Assembly: GCA_022703485.1 (NCBI GenBank)
Contig: JAKLDO010000034.1
Location: 1-32,862, forward strand
Reading direction: 5' to 3'
Source: a bacterium
GTDB taxonomy: Bacteria; UBP6; UBA1177
DNA: 32,862 nt
In this document: piece by piece, positions 15,839-23,397 of the stretch
Layout of the letters: each line of letters begins with the position of its first letter
Position numbering within the stretch: the first letter of the stretch is position 1
The notes under the pieces: model-generated
Told to the model about the DNA's origin: nothing
What the model saw: the letters and a program-made list of their open reading frames with translations, nothing else
Database searches by the model: none
Made by a program: the position numbers and the translations under genes

Positions 15839-16427
15839 TTACTCATGCAGTAGTTTCTCCGAGTTATTTAGGATACTTGTCAACTCTTTTGATTTTGTGA
15901 TTTCTCTGCCGAATCTCCTTATCAATTCTCCTGCCGCGGTAGAATTCATTCCGGCAATTTCAGCAATTTCAACTACTTTCAGTGTTGTATGCTTTTTCAG
16001 CAGATAAAGATAAAGTTTTCTTGCGGTGTTACCGTTTGTTTTTTCGACAAGGCTTTCAGTTGGAACTTTGAGCAGTTTCATAACAATTTCAGCTATTTTA
16101 TCCGGATCGGCACTTTTTAATCTTTTGTATTCCAAGACACCTTTTCTGCTTATTTCTGTGTCATCGATCTGCCGAAGAACTTTTTCTTTGAATGCGGCTT
16201 GTCCAAGTATCGAGAACTTGCCGTAAACCGCTTCAGGCGGTGGACTGTCCTCCATCATTTCTGCCAATATAAATTTGTAGTTATCAACTCCTCCCGCATA
16301 TTCAAGCACCATTGTCGGATCCACAAGTTCACTCAATTCATTTTTATAGTAGAGTGAACAACTGCTCCATTTGTAACTCTCCGGATTATCTAGTATTCTC
16401 GCTCGAACCGGATTCAGATGGATATTA
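15839..16427 (-). pseudogene. Truncated REP-associated tyrosine transposase
   Basis: This is the C-terminal two-thirds of the transposase seen whole at 16464-17405, from IHLNPVRA onward. The HUH domain with its His pair and about 120 N-terminal residues are gone. Upstream coding now runs into the neighbouring end repeat, so the open frame to 16471 begins with residues (MSKFIYKYCALTPL) that are repeat sequence, not transposase. The first roughly 430 bp differ from the intact copy at about one position, whereas the last 160 bp before the junction differ at about seventeen. Confidence 0.85.
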
Positions 16428-16433
16428 ATCAAA

Positions 16434-16460
16434 GGGGTCAGGGCGCAATATTTATATATG
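16434..16460 (+). repeat. Transposase-element end repeat, copy 2 (internal)
   Basis: The same 27-bp sequence in direct orientation to copy 1, forming the left end of the intact element. It is joined to the broken copy by ATCAAA at 16428-16433. Confidence 0.9.
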
Positions 16461-16463
16461 AAT

Positions 16464-17405
16464 TTACTCATGCAGTAGTTTCTCCGAGTTATTTAGGATA
16501 CTTGTCAACTCTTTTGATTTTGTGATTTCTCTGCCGAATCTCCTTATCAATTCTCCTGCCGCGGTAGAATTCATTCCGGCAATTTCAGCAATTTCAACTA
16601 CTTTCAGTGTTGTGTGCTTTTTCAGCAGATAAAGATAAAGTTTTCTTGCGGTGTTACCGTTTGTTTTTTCGACAAGGCTTTCAGTTGGAACTTTGAGCAG
16701 TTTCATAACAATTTCAGCTATTTTATCCGGATCGGCACTTTTTAATCTTTTGTATTCCAAGACACCTTTTCTGCTTATTTCTGTGTCATCGATCTGCCGA
16801 AGAACTTTTTCTTTGAATGCGGCTTGTCCAAGTATCGAGAACTTGCCGTAAACCGCTTCAGGCGGTGGACTGTCCTCCATCATTTCTGCCAGTATAAACC
16901 TGTAGTTATCAACTCCTCCCGCATATTCTAGAACCATTGTCGGATCCACAAGTTCACTCAATTCATTTTTATAGTAAAGTGAACAGCTGCTCCATTTGTA
17001 ACTCTCCGGATCGTCTACTATTTTCGCTCTGACAGGGTTTAAATGGATATATGCGCTAAGTGTCACCAGATAGCTCTCATCCTCGACCAGAACTGACTTG
17101 AAACGGCTCTGGAACAGCGGACCGACAAGCTTGTAACGGACTTTGAACCAGTTGGCATATCCGCACTGAAGAAGCTGCATGAAAGAGGAAAGATTCTCAT
17201 CCGGAGTTTCAACAAGCAGATGAAAGTGATTATCCATCAGGCAGTAACCATGCACAATTATTCCGTATTTTGATGAAGCAGCAAGAAGTCTCGTTAAAAA
17301 CTCCTCACGGTCGGCAATGCGTTTGAATATTTTGTCCTTTCTGGAACCACGGTTTATTATATGGTAAATTGCACCTGGATATGTGATTCGTAGCGGTCTA
17401 ACCAT
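16464..17405 (-). CDS. REP-associated tyrosine transposase (RAYT, Y1_Tnp family)
   Basis: The 313-residue protein begins MVRPLRITYPGAIYHIINRG, a typical RAYT opening. The HUH motif H60-F61-H62 (MDNHFHLL) is intact, LFQSRFK (97-103) and the YIHLNPVRA segment (119-127) follow, and Y112 or Y119 is the likely catalytic tyrosine. Residues about 200-313 form a helical DnaA-C/HTH-like domain (LKVVEIAEIAGMNSTAAGELIRRF) found in the longer RAYTs. It is expected to nick single-stranded DNA at the end repeats. No insertion-site preference can be read from one copy. Confidence 0.92.
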   Translation of the reverse strand: MVRPLRITYPGAIYHIINRGSRKDKIFKRIADREEFLTRLLAASSKYGIIVHGYCLMDNHFHLLVETPDENLSSFMQLLQCGYANWFKVRYKLVGPLFQSRFKSVLVEDESYLVTLSAYIHLNPVRAKIVDDPESYKWSSCSLYYKNELSELVDPTMVLEYAGGVDNYRFILAEMMEDSPPPEAVYGKFSILGQAAFKEKVLRQIDDTEISRKGVLEYKRLKSADPDKIAEIVMKLLKVPTESLVEKTNGNTARKLYLYLLKKHTTLKVVEIAEIAGMNSTAAGELIRRFGREITKSKELTSILNNSEKLLHE

Positions 17406-17445
17406 GACAAAATGTTAGCAATTAAAACAAGGATGTCAATCATTC

Positions 17446-17472
17446 CATATATAAATATTGCGCCCTGACCCC
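17446..17472 (-). repeat. Transposase-element end repeat, copy 3 (right end)
   Basis: Reverse complement of copies 1 and 2, giving the intact element perfect 27-bp terminal inverted repeats. It ends TGACCCC and is followed by ATGAT, which mirrors the ATCAT beside copy 1. Confidence 0.9.
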
Positions 17473-17569
17473 ATGATTTTTGTGATTTTGCCATGATTTT
17501 TGATGAAAGTTGAGGATGTGCGCTGTTTGTGGTATACATCCTGAATATTAATTTCTTTCAGGGTGGAAT

Positions 17570-19285
17570 ATGAAACTTGTCATAATCAGAGCGGCTGAGC
17601 TTATCAGAATGGCGATTGAGAAGGTGGATCCCGATTTCAATGACTGGGGGAAGCTGTTCCTTCAGCCTGCGAGCAGTGAAAAATTCGGTCATTATCAGAC
17701 GAATTTCGCGATGGCGGCGGCAAAAAGTTTCGGAAAACCGCCAAAAATAGTTGCAGAAAGCATAATCGCGGCGATGCCGGAAAATGATGTCATCGAAAAG
17801 CTCGAAGTTGCAGGTCCCGGTTTCATAAATGTATTCCTGAACACGGCGTTTCTCGGAAGGTCTGTCAAGGATACCGCCGTTTCAAAGTGGAATTTCAGCC
17901 ACATAAATACTGCCGGTGATGTCGTGATCGACTATTCCTCCCCGAACATTGCAAAGCCGATGCATGCCGGTCATCTCAGGACCACGATAATCGGTGACAG
18001 TATAAAAAGAATAATGACATACATGGGTTATCATGTTGTTGCTGACAATCATCTGGGCGACTGGGGAACTCAGTTCGGCAAGCTGATCGTGGCATACCGC
18101 AACTGGCTCAATGAAGATAATTACAAGTCCGATCCGATCCATGAGCTTGAAAGGATATACATAAAATTCGGCGAAGAAGCTGAAAATTTTCCTGAGCTTG
18201 AGGATATGGCGAGGTCGGAGATAAAAAAAGTGCAGGACGGCGACCCTGTCAATATGGCGCTATGGAAGGAATTTGTGGAGATAACTCTCAATGAATGCAA
18301 GAGGATATACAAATATCTCGGAATAGATTTCGATACTTATTACGGTGAGTCGTTCTATCACGGGATGATGCCTGAGGTTGTAAAAGAGCTTACAGACAGG
18401 AAGATAGCGGTGGAAAGTGAAGGGGCGCTGGTGGTGTTCTTTGATGAATCTGAGAATCTCCACCCCTGCATAATCCGCAAAAAGGACGGTGCCTATCTTT
18501 ATTCTACAAGCGATCTGGCGACCGTGAAGTTCAAAGCGGCGAATTACCGCATGAATAAAGCCATTTATGTGACCGATGACAGGCAGGAAGCTCATTTCAA
18601 ACAGGTTTTCAGGATAGCTCAGATAGCCGGCTGGGGCATGGATTTTGTGCATGTCACTTTCGGTGTGATGTCGTTCAACGGTATCATTTTAAGCACGAGA
18701 GCAGGGAACACGATCAAGCTTGAAGAACTTTTCGCAGAGGCGGAAAGCAGGGCTTATGCGGTTGTGAATGAAAAGAACCCCGATCTTCCTGAAGATGAGA
18801 AAAGAAATATCGCAAAATGTGTCGGTATAGGCGCTTTGAAGTATTCAGATCTTTCACAGAACCGTTCGAGCAACATAGATTTCTCATGGGAAAAGGCGCT
18901 CAGTTTTGAAGGAAATACAGCACCCTATCTTCAATACACATATGCAAGGATCAGATCAATATTCAGAAAAGTGACAGAGAACGGGCTTTTCTTTGACAGA
19001 TCGGCAAGGATGATACTTGAGACAGAGCTTGAAAAACAGATCGCCGCATCAATAGTCAGATTCCCCGAATGTGTTGAAAAAGCCGCTGAGTTCTATAAGC
19101 CCAATCTGATCGCCGACCACCTGTTCGACCTTGCACAGAAATTCAGCAGTTTCTACAATTCCACACCCATACTCAAATCGGAACACGATATCCTCCAGTC
19201 CAGACTCAACCTCGCAGACGCAGTCGCCAGAACAATGAAAACAGGCCTTGATCTGCTCGGCATCGAAGTCGTCGAAAGAATGTAG
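17570..19285 (+). CDS. argS: Arginyl-tRNA synthetase
   Basis: This class I synthetase charges tRNA-Arg. The N-terminal additional domain (1-100) precedes the signature SSPNIAKPMHAGHLRTT, where HAGH (132-135) is the HIGH motif; LGDWGTQFGKL follows. The second catalytic loop is LSTRAGNTIKLEEL, the ArgRS variant without a canonical KMSKS. The C-terminal anticodon-binding helical domain ends LLGIEVVERM. The length of 571 residues is normal. GGGTGG precedes the ATG. The last 55 bp recur in diverged form at 20571-20625, beyond the next gene. Confidence 0.95.
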   Translation: MKLVIIRAAELIRMAIEKVDPDFNDWGKLFLQPASSEKFGHYQTNFAMAAAKSFGKPPKIVAESIIAAMPENDVIEKLEVAGPGFINVFLNTAFLGRSVKDTAVSKWNFSHINTAGDVVIDYSSPNIAKPMHAGHLRTTIIGDSIKRIMTYMGYHVVADNHLGDWGTQFGKLIVAYRNWLNEDNYKSDPIHELERIYIKFGEEAENFPELEDMARSEIKKVQDGDPVNMALWKEFVEITLNECKRIYKYLGIDFDTYYGESFYHGMMPEVVKELTDRKIAVESEGALVVFFDESENLHPCIIRKKDGAYLYSTSDLATVKFKAANYRMNKAIYVTDDRQEAHFKQVFRIAQIAGWGMDFVHVTFGVMSFNGIILSTRAGNTIKLEELFAEAESRAYAVVNEKNPDLPEDEKRNIAKCVGIGALKYSDLSQNRSSNIDFSWEKALSFEGNTAPYLQYTYARIRSIFRKVTENGLFFDRSARMILETELEKQIAASIVRFPECVEKAAEFYKPNLIADHLFDLAQKFSSFYNSTPILKSEHDILQSRLNLADAVARTMKTGLDLLGIEVVERM

Positions 19286-19314
19286 AAATCTGCCGGAATC
19301 AATTATTTATTTTA

Positions 19315-19334
19315 CGTAACGCAATTTGCGTAAT
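19315..19334. promoter_or_regulatory. Operator-like palindrome, copy 1
   Basis: CGTAACGCAATTTGCGTAAT, containing the 13-bp palindrome ACGCAA-T-TTGCGT (19319-19331). An identical 20-mer is at 19402-19421, 87 bp downstream. Confidence 0.7.
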
Positions 19335-19365
19335 TTAATTTGTTGCTTGTAATGCCTAATAATTA

Positions 19366-19393
19366 TTGACAAATTCTGTAATTAAAATATTAT
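19366..19393 (+). promoter_or_regulatory. Promoter of the cassette ATPase
   Basis: A consensus TTGACA at 19366-19371, 16 bp, then TATTAT at 19388-19393. It sits between the two operator-like copies, with the second copy covering the expected transcription start. Confidence 0.75.
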
Positions 19394-19401
19394 TGTTTTT
19401 G

Positions 19402-19421
19402 CGTAACGCAATTTGCGTAAT
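19402..19421. promoter_or_regulatory. Operator-like palindrome, copy 2
   Basis: Identical 20 bp to copy 1, lying just downstream of the -10 box and 10 bp before the GTG start of the ATPase gene, where a bound protein would block transcription. Confidence 0.7.
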
Positions 19422-19431
19422 GGAGGTTGAT

Positions 19432-20565
19432 GTGAAAAATCCGTTTTCTTTCGGTGTTGCGGTAACTGGTGAATCTTTCTGCAACAGGGTCAAAGAGATG
19501 CATGATCTGAAAAAAGCTGTTGAAAGCTCAAGAAAACTGTTCATTTTTGGTGAAAGACGGCTCGGGAAGACTTCTTTGCTGAAGAAGCTTATTTCATCGC
19601 TTGATACTGAAGAGTTCATTCCTGTTTACATTGATATCTGGAAGTGTGTTTCGGAAGATGATTTTATTTCGGCATGTACAAACGCTTTTGCCGCCGCATA
19701 TGAGACAAAAGCCGATAAATTATTGAATTTTATAAGTGAATTCTTCGGTTCCATAAGACCTACGATCTCTGTTGACAGCGACGGAAAACCTGTTCTGGTA
19801 TTCGGGGCGGTATTGAAAAATGCAAGATCTGCTGTCATGGAAGATGTTCTTTCCATCCCTGCTAAAATGGCATCAATACATCCGGAAAAGCAGGTTGTTG
19901 TAATATTTGATGAATTCCCGCAGATCAGATCATTTGAAAGTGATAAAGCGGAACGGGTTTTAAGAAGCGTGATCCAGCATCACGAAGATGTTTCATATAT
20001 TTTCTGCGGCAGTAAAAAGCACATAATAAGAGATATGTTCATTAATAAATCAAGTCCTCTTTACAGGAGTGCGGCACATTATCCCATAGATTACATTTCA
20101 ATTGAACACTGGCTTCCTTTTATTGAGAAAAATTTTCACAACAGCGGAAAATCAATTTCAAAAGAGTGCATTGAAAAAATAGTTTCAGAGACCGGAGGAC
20201 ATCCTTTCTATACACAGATGCTTTGCAGCGTATGCTTTGAAATTACAGATCAGAAAATGGATGATATTTCTCAAATTGACGAAGCACTGGAAATACTTTT
20301 TCAAAGAGAATCCCATGCATTTAATAATGAATGGGAGGGTTTCAGCATGAATGAGAAAAAGCTGATGATCGCGATCTCCAGGGAAAAAAGTGTTGTTTCG
20401 CCATACGGAGCTGATTTTATCGAAAGAAACGGGCTGCCGACCTCGTCAACACTCCAGAGAATAATGAAAAAACTTCTTGAAAATGATGTAATAGATCAGG
20501 ATGGTCAGGGAAAATATTATATTGCAGACAAGTTTTTCAGCCTGTGGATATTAAAAAAGATGTGA
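19432..20565 (+). CDS. AAA ATPase (archaeal ATPase-like) with C-terminal winged helix
   Basis: With the GTG at 19432 the protein has 377 residues. GGAGG lies 5 bp upstream; a longer ATG reading from 19366 begins inside the -35 box and is rejected. A Walker A GERRLGKTSL (40-49) and Walker B QVVVIFDEFPQI (154-165, Asp160-Glu161) are clear, as is the sensor strand YIFCGSKKHII. A helical lid with TGGHPFYTQML follows, then a winged helix (about 315-370) ending YYIADKFFSLWILKKM. Related archaeal-type ATPases carry a further PD-(D/E)XK (DUF234-like) domain after this point; here the gene stops. It is the only gene of a cassette flanked by two argS 3' ends, which suggests an acquired element. Its function is unknown. 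Confidence 0.85.
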   Translation: MKNPFSFGVAVTGESFCNRVKEMHDLKKAVESSRKLFIFGERRLGKTSLLKKLISSLDTEEFIPVYIDIWKCVSEDDFISACTNAFAAAYETKADKLLNFISEFFGSIRPTISVDSDGKPVLVFGAVLKNARSAVMEDVLSIPAKMASIHPEKQVVVIFDEFPQIRSFESDKAERVLRSVIQHHEDVSYIFCGSKKHIIRDMFINKSSPLYRSAAHYPIDYISIEHWLPFIEKNFHNSGKSISKECIEKIVSETGGHPFYTQMLCSVCFEITDQKMDDISQIDEALEILFQRESHAFNNEWEGFSMNEKKLMIAISREKSVVSPYGADFIERNGLPTSSTLQRIMKKLLENDVIDQDGQGKYYIADKFFSLWILKKM

Positions 20566-20570
20566 ACCGG

Positions 20571-20625
20571 AACAATGAAAACTATTCTTGCTCTGCTTGG
20601 CATCGAAGTCGTTGAAAGAATGTAG
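20571..20625 (+). repeat. Diverged duplicate of the argS 3' end
   Basis: Ungapped match to 19231-19285 with seven mismatches. It reads MKTILALLGIEVVERM and a TAG in the same frame, against MKTGLDLLGIEVVERM in argS. It is not attached to any coding gene. Confidence 0.85.
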
Positions 20626-20627
20626 AG

Positions 20628-21779
20628 CTAAAACGAAAATCCCAGAGACAGTCCGTAGGTTTTTGAGACAGGATTGATCACAGGTGTAATGCTGTCCAAA
20701 GTGAAAAGGCTCGGTTCTGTGTTGAGTCTCTCGTCAGCAGATCCTTTGACAAGCATGGTTATTCCGCCTGCCAGGCAGGCTATAGCTGGTGCAAAGGTTA
20801 ATATCTGTATTAAATGTGTCAGAAACATAAAACCGTTGTCGCTGATAAAAAAAGAACCACCTGAATCATCATCACGGTCAAACCCTTTTGCACTGTCAAA
20901 AAAACCGTAGATCGCAACGGCGATAAGCGGCAATGAAAGCCCGATCAGTCCTGCCCCGTGAGTCTGGTAGCTCTTGGCGGACATTTTCCTGACCTCATTT
21001 TCAATGCCGGAATATTTAAAATATTCAGACGGAAGAGTTCCAGGGTCTCCACTGTAATTCTGAGAGACTTGAAGATATCCGATCCCGGTATTATATGCCT
21101 TTTCTGCAGTCAGATTTACAAGGATCCCGGCCCCGGCAGTCATCATCCCGCCGAAGATAAGTCCGTAAGGAAGTATCTTTGAATAATCCTCATTTCCGTT
21201 ACTGCTGCTTATCAGAAGTCCAAGACCGGTTAATGCCGCAATAGGACCGGCTACAAAAAGAACTGTGGCGCCGGCACTCCTTGCAATATATTTGCTGTTA
21301 TATTTCCTGTACTCTTTTATTGCAAGCAGTTGAAAGTCATTTTCACCGATGCTTTCCTTTAGTTTTTTCACCTCATTGTATTCTTTCATCATTCCGGCTT
21401 TTTTATAGGTCAGGCCGGCAGGATAAAGTTTGCCGAGGCTTTTATAGTATTCAGCAAGTTCCTTATAGACATAAGGATCGTTCCAGCATTGGAGATGTCT
21501 GATATACCGGTCTGTGACATATTTGTCTTTCTTATCCGCAAGTATCCCGTATCTAGCTTCAAACACATATTTTTCATACGATTTTTGAAGAGAAAGGCAT
21601 TCATCATTTTTTTTGTTCGCAGGTTTAGCGGAATAATTCACCGTTTTATCGATAATTACGGGTTGTGCAGATTCGGGAGCTTCTGCTTCTACCAATATAC
21701 CGAAATTTTCACTGTCTTCGCTGCAAAACAGATGAAATGATGATAAAAAAAAGATTATGAATGAAACAGTCCTTTTCAA
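20628..21779 (-). CDS. Hypothetical exported multi-helix membrane protein
   Basis: The protein opens with a signal-like segment (KRTVSFIIFFLSSFHLFC) and a Ser/Glu-rich stretch, then a soluble helical part (about 60-160, LQKSYEKYVFEARYG...YVYKELAEYYKSLGKLYPAGLTYKKAG) that reads like one or two TPR-type helices. Four hydrophobic helices follow, and it ends in a strand YGLSLGFSF. I use a TTG at 21779, which has CGGAG 8 bp upstream and puts the signal peptide at the N terminus (383 residues); an ATG at 21821 without a ribosome site would add 14 charged residues. No family is recognised. It is convergent with argS and the ATPase cassette. Confidence 0.65.
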   Translation of the reverse strand: MKRTVSFIIFFLSSFHLFCSEDSENFGILVEAEAPESAQPVIIDKTVNYSAKPANKKNDECLSLQKSYEKYVFEARYGILADKKDKYVTDRYIRHLQCWNDPYVYKELAEYYKSLGKLYPAGLTYKKAGMMKEYNEVKKLKESIGENDFQLLAIKEYRKYNSKYIARSAGATVLFVAGPIAALTGLGLLISSSNGNEDYSKILPYGLIFGGMMTAGAGILVNLTAEKAYNTGIGYLQVSQNYSGDPGTLPSEYFKYSGIENEVRKMSAKSYQTHGAGLIGLSLPLIAVAIYGFFDSAKGFDRDDDSGGSFFISDNGFMFLTHLIQILTFAPAIACLAGGITMLVKGSADERLNTEPSLFTLDSITPVINPVSKTYGLSLGFSF

Positions 21780-21880
21780 ATCCAAGCTCCGTTTTTCTTC
21801 ATCAAAGCGTTTAGTAATCATTATTGAACAGGTTTATTTTTGCAAGTAAAAGAAGCATGAAAAAATCCTATAAAATCAAC

Positions 21881-21908
21881 TTGACATAGATTTATAGTAT
21901 GGTATTTT
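21881..21908 (+). promoter_or_regulatory. Promoter of the GTPase-carbamate kinase pair
   Basis: TTGACA at 21881-21886, a 16-bp spacer and TATTTT at 21903-21908, 85 bp before the gene start. Tandem repeats follow directly. Confidence 0.6.
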
Positions 21909-21913
21909 AGCGT

Positions 21914-21953
21914 GCCGTTGACTCTGTCCGGCCGCCGTTGACCAAGTCCGGCC
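21914..21953 (+). repeat. Two tandem 20-bp repeats in the leader of the GTPase gene
   Basis: GCCGTTGACTCTGTCCGGCC is followed without a gap by GCCGTTGACCAAGTCCGGCC (17 of 20 bases equal). Each unit has GGCC-type ends. They lie in the transcribed leader just after the promoter and may be a regulator or transposase-end site. Confidence 0.7.
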
Positions 21954-21992
21954 ATTGTTTAGCATTATTTAAATAGTTTGTTGGAGGTTAAA

Positions 21993-23330
21993 ATGACCAG
22001 AAAAAAAGTTCTCATCATGGGCGCAGCAGGTAGGGATTTTCACAATTTCAACACCTACTACAGGAACAACAAAGAGTACGAAGTAGTCGCTTTCACAGCA
22101 ACTCAGATCCCCGACATCGACGGCAGAAAATATCCCGCCGAACTCGCAGGGAAAGAGCTTTATCCGGAAGGGATCCCGATATTTGACGAGTCGGAAATGC
22201 CCAGACTCGTGAAGAAATACGGAGTACAGGAAGTTGTTTTTGCATACAGCGATGTTCCTTATCATTATGTAATGAACAGAAGTGCGCGTGTGAACGCTCT
22301 GGGCGCTGATTTCATCCTCCTCGGCTACGACAAGACAAAAGTAAAGTCCACAAAACCCATAATCTCGATATGTGCAGCAAGAACAGGCTGCGGAAAGAGC
22401 CAGACGACAAGGTTCATCTATGACATCTTCAAGAAAATGGGCAAAAAAGTGGTTGCTGTCCGTCATCCGATGCCTTACGGCGACCTGGTTGCGCAGAAAG
22501 TACAGAGATTTGCACAGATCTCCGACCTTGAAAAGCATAAATGCACCATCGAAGAGATGGAAGAGTACGAACCGCATATCGCCGCAGGTAATGTGATATA
22601 TTCCGGTGTCGATTATGAAGCAATACTCAGAACAGCTGAAAAAGATATCGCAGGCGAACCCGATGTAATACTCTGGGACGGCGGAAACAACGATTTCCCC
22701 TTCTTCGATTCAAATCTTAAAGTCGTTGTCGTAGACCCGCTCCGCCCGGGACATGAAGTTGCATACTACCCCGGCGAAGTCAATGTCTGCATGGCCGATG
22801 TCATCGTCATCAACAAGATGGACAGTGCAAAACCGGAAGACATCGAAACAGTAAAAGCTAACTGCAAGAGACTCAATCCGGATGCAGTCGTTATCGAAGC
22901 TGACAGTGCGCTTTCAGTAAGCGGAGACATAAAGAACAAGAGAGTTCTCGTAGTTGAGGACGGTCCAACACTTACACACGGCGAAATGAAGATCGGTGCG
23001 GCAAGCGTAGCGGCAAAGAGATTCGGTGTTGCTGAAATGGTCGACCCGAGACCTTTCGCAGTCGGCAAGATCGCTTACACATATCAGAAATACCCCAACA
23101 TCGGACAGGGAATACTTCCGGCAATGGGATACGGCGAAGAGCAGAAGAAAGACCTCGAAGCTACAATGAACGCTGTCAAGGCTGATCTCGTTCTCAGCGG
23201 AACACCGATAGACCTCGGCAGGATCGTAAAATCGAACAAGCCTATCATCAAGGTAGGATACGAGCTCGCTCCGAGAGGCGACGGTGCAAAGAAACTTGAA
23301 GAAATAATTGTTAAGAAGCTTTTTAAATAG
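21993..23330 (+). CDS. Cyclic 2,3-diphosphoglycerate synthetase-like GTPase
   Basis: The 445-residue protein has an N-terminal Rossmann-type domain (KKVLIMGAAGRDFHNFN, about 1-115), a P-loop ICAARTGCGKSQTTR (126-140, Lys135) and a G3-like DGGNNDFPFF and NKMD (G4-like, IVINKMDS) in the nucleotide-binding half. This is the COG2403 group, named for the archaeal enzyme that cyclises 2,3-diphosphoglycerate; many bacterial members have no tested substrate. TTGGAGG precedes the ATG by 5 bp. Carbamate kinase follows 67 bp downstream with a hairpin between. A predicted-GTPase role with another phosphorylated substrate is equally possible. Confidence 0.75.
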   Translation: MTRKKVLIMGAAGRDFHNFNTYYRNNKEYEVVAFTATQIPDIDGRKYPAELAGKELYPEGIPIFDESEMPRLVKKYGVQEVVFAYSDVPYHYVMNRSARVNALGADFILLGYDKTKVKSTKPIISICAARTGCGKSQTTRFIYDIFKKMGKKVVAVRHPMPYGDLVAQKVQRFAQISDLEKHKCTIEEMEEYEPHIAAGNVIYSGVDYEAILRTAEKDIAGEPDVILWDGGNNDFPFFDSNLKVVVVDPLRPGHEVAYYPGEVNVCMADVIVINKMDSAKPEDIETVKANCKRLNPDAVVIEADSALSVSGDIKNKRVLVVEDGPTLTHGEMKIGAASVAAKRFGVAEMVDPRPFAVGKIAYTYQKYPNIGQGILPAMGYGEEQKKDLEATMNAVKADLVLSGTPIDLGRIVKSNKPIIKVGYELAPRGDGAKKLEEIIVKKLFK

Positions 23331-23352
23331 GCATTTCTGATCAAACTTTATG

Positions 23353-23381
23353 AAGGGGGCTTTTACAGTCCCCTTTTCTTT
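23353..23381 (+). terminator. Hairpin with T-run between the GTPase and carbamate kinase genes
   Basis: AAGGGG (23353-23358) pairs with CCCCTT (23370-23375) across an 11-base loop and is followed by TTCTTTTT. It may stop most transcripts before arcC or act as a partial terminator. Confidence 0.6.
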
Positions 23382-23397
23382 TTGGGATGGAGATTTT

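Larger units (their letters stand above)
16434..17472 (-). mobile_element. Intact RAYT-type (Y1 transposase) element
   Basis: A 1039-bp unit holds one transposase gene between perfect 27-bp inverted ends. The group otherwise resembles IS200-like REP-associated transposases, which act on hairpin ends, so the long inverted repeat may serve as the REP-like substrate. It lies upstream of argS, 97 bp before its start. Confidence 0.8.
19286..20625 (+). mobile_element. Candidate one-gene insertion at the argS 3' end
   Basis: The stretch from the argS stop to the end of a second argS-like terminus contains only the ATPase gene and its control region. The second terminus matches 48 of 55 bases of the real one without gaps, and lies 2 bp before the stop codon of the convergent gene. 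No integrase is present. Confidence 0.55.

Noticed and set aside
15839..16471. Reading the truncated transposase as a functional 210-residue protein
   Set aside because: Its first 14 residues come from the end repeat and the HUH domain is missing.
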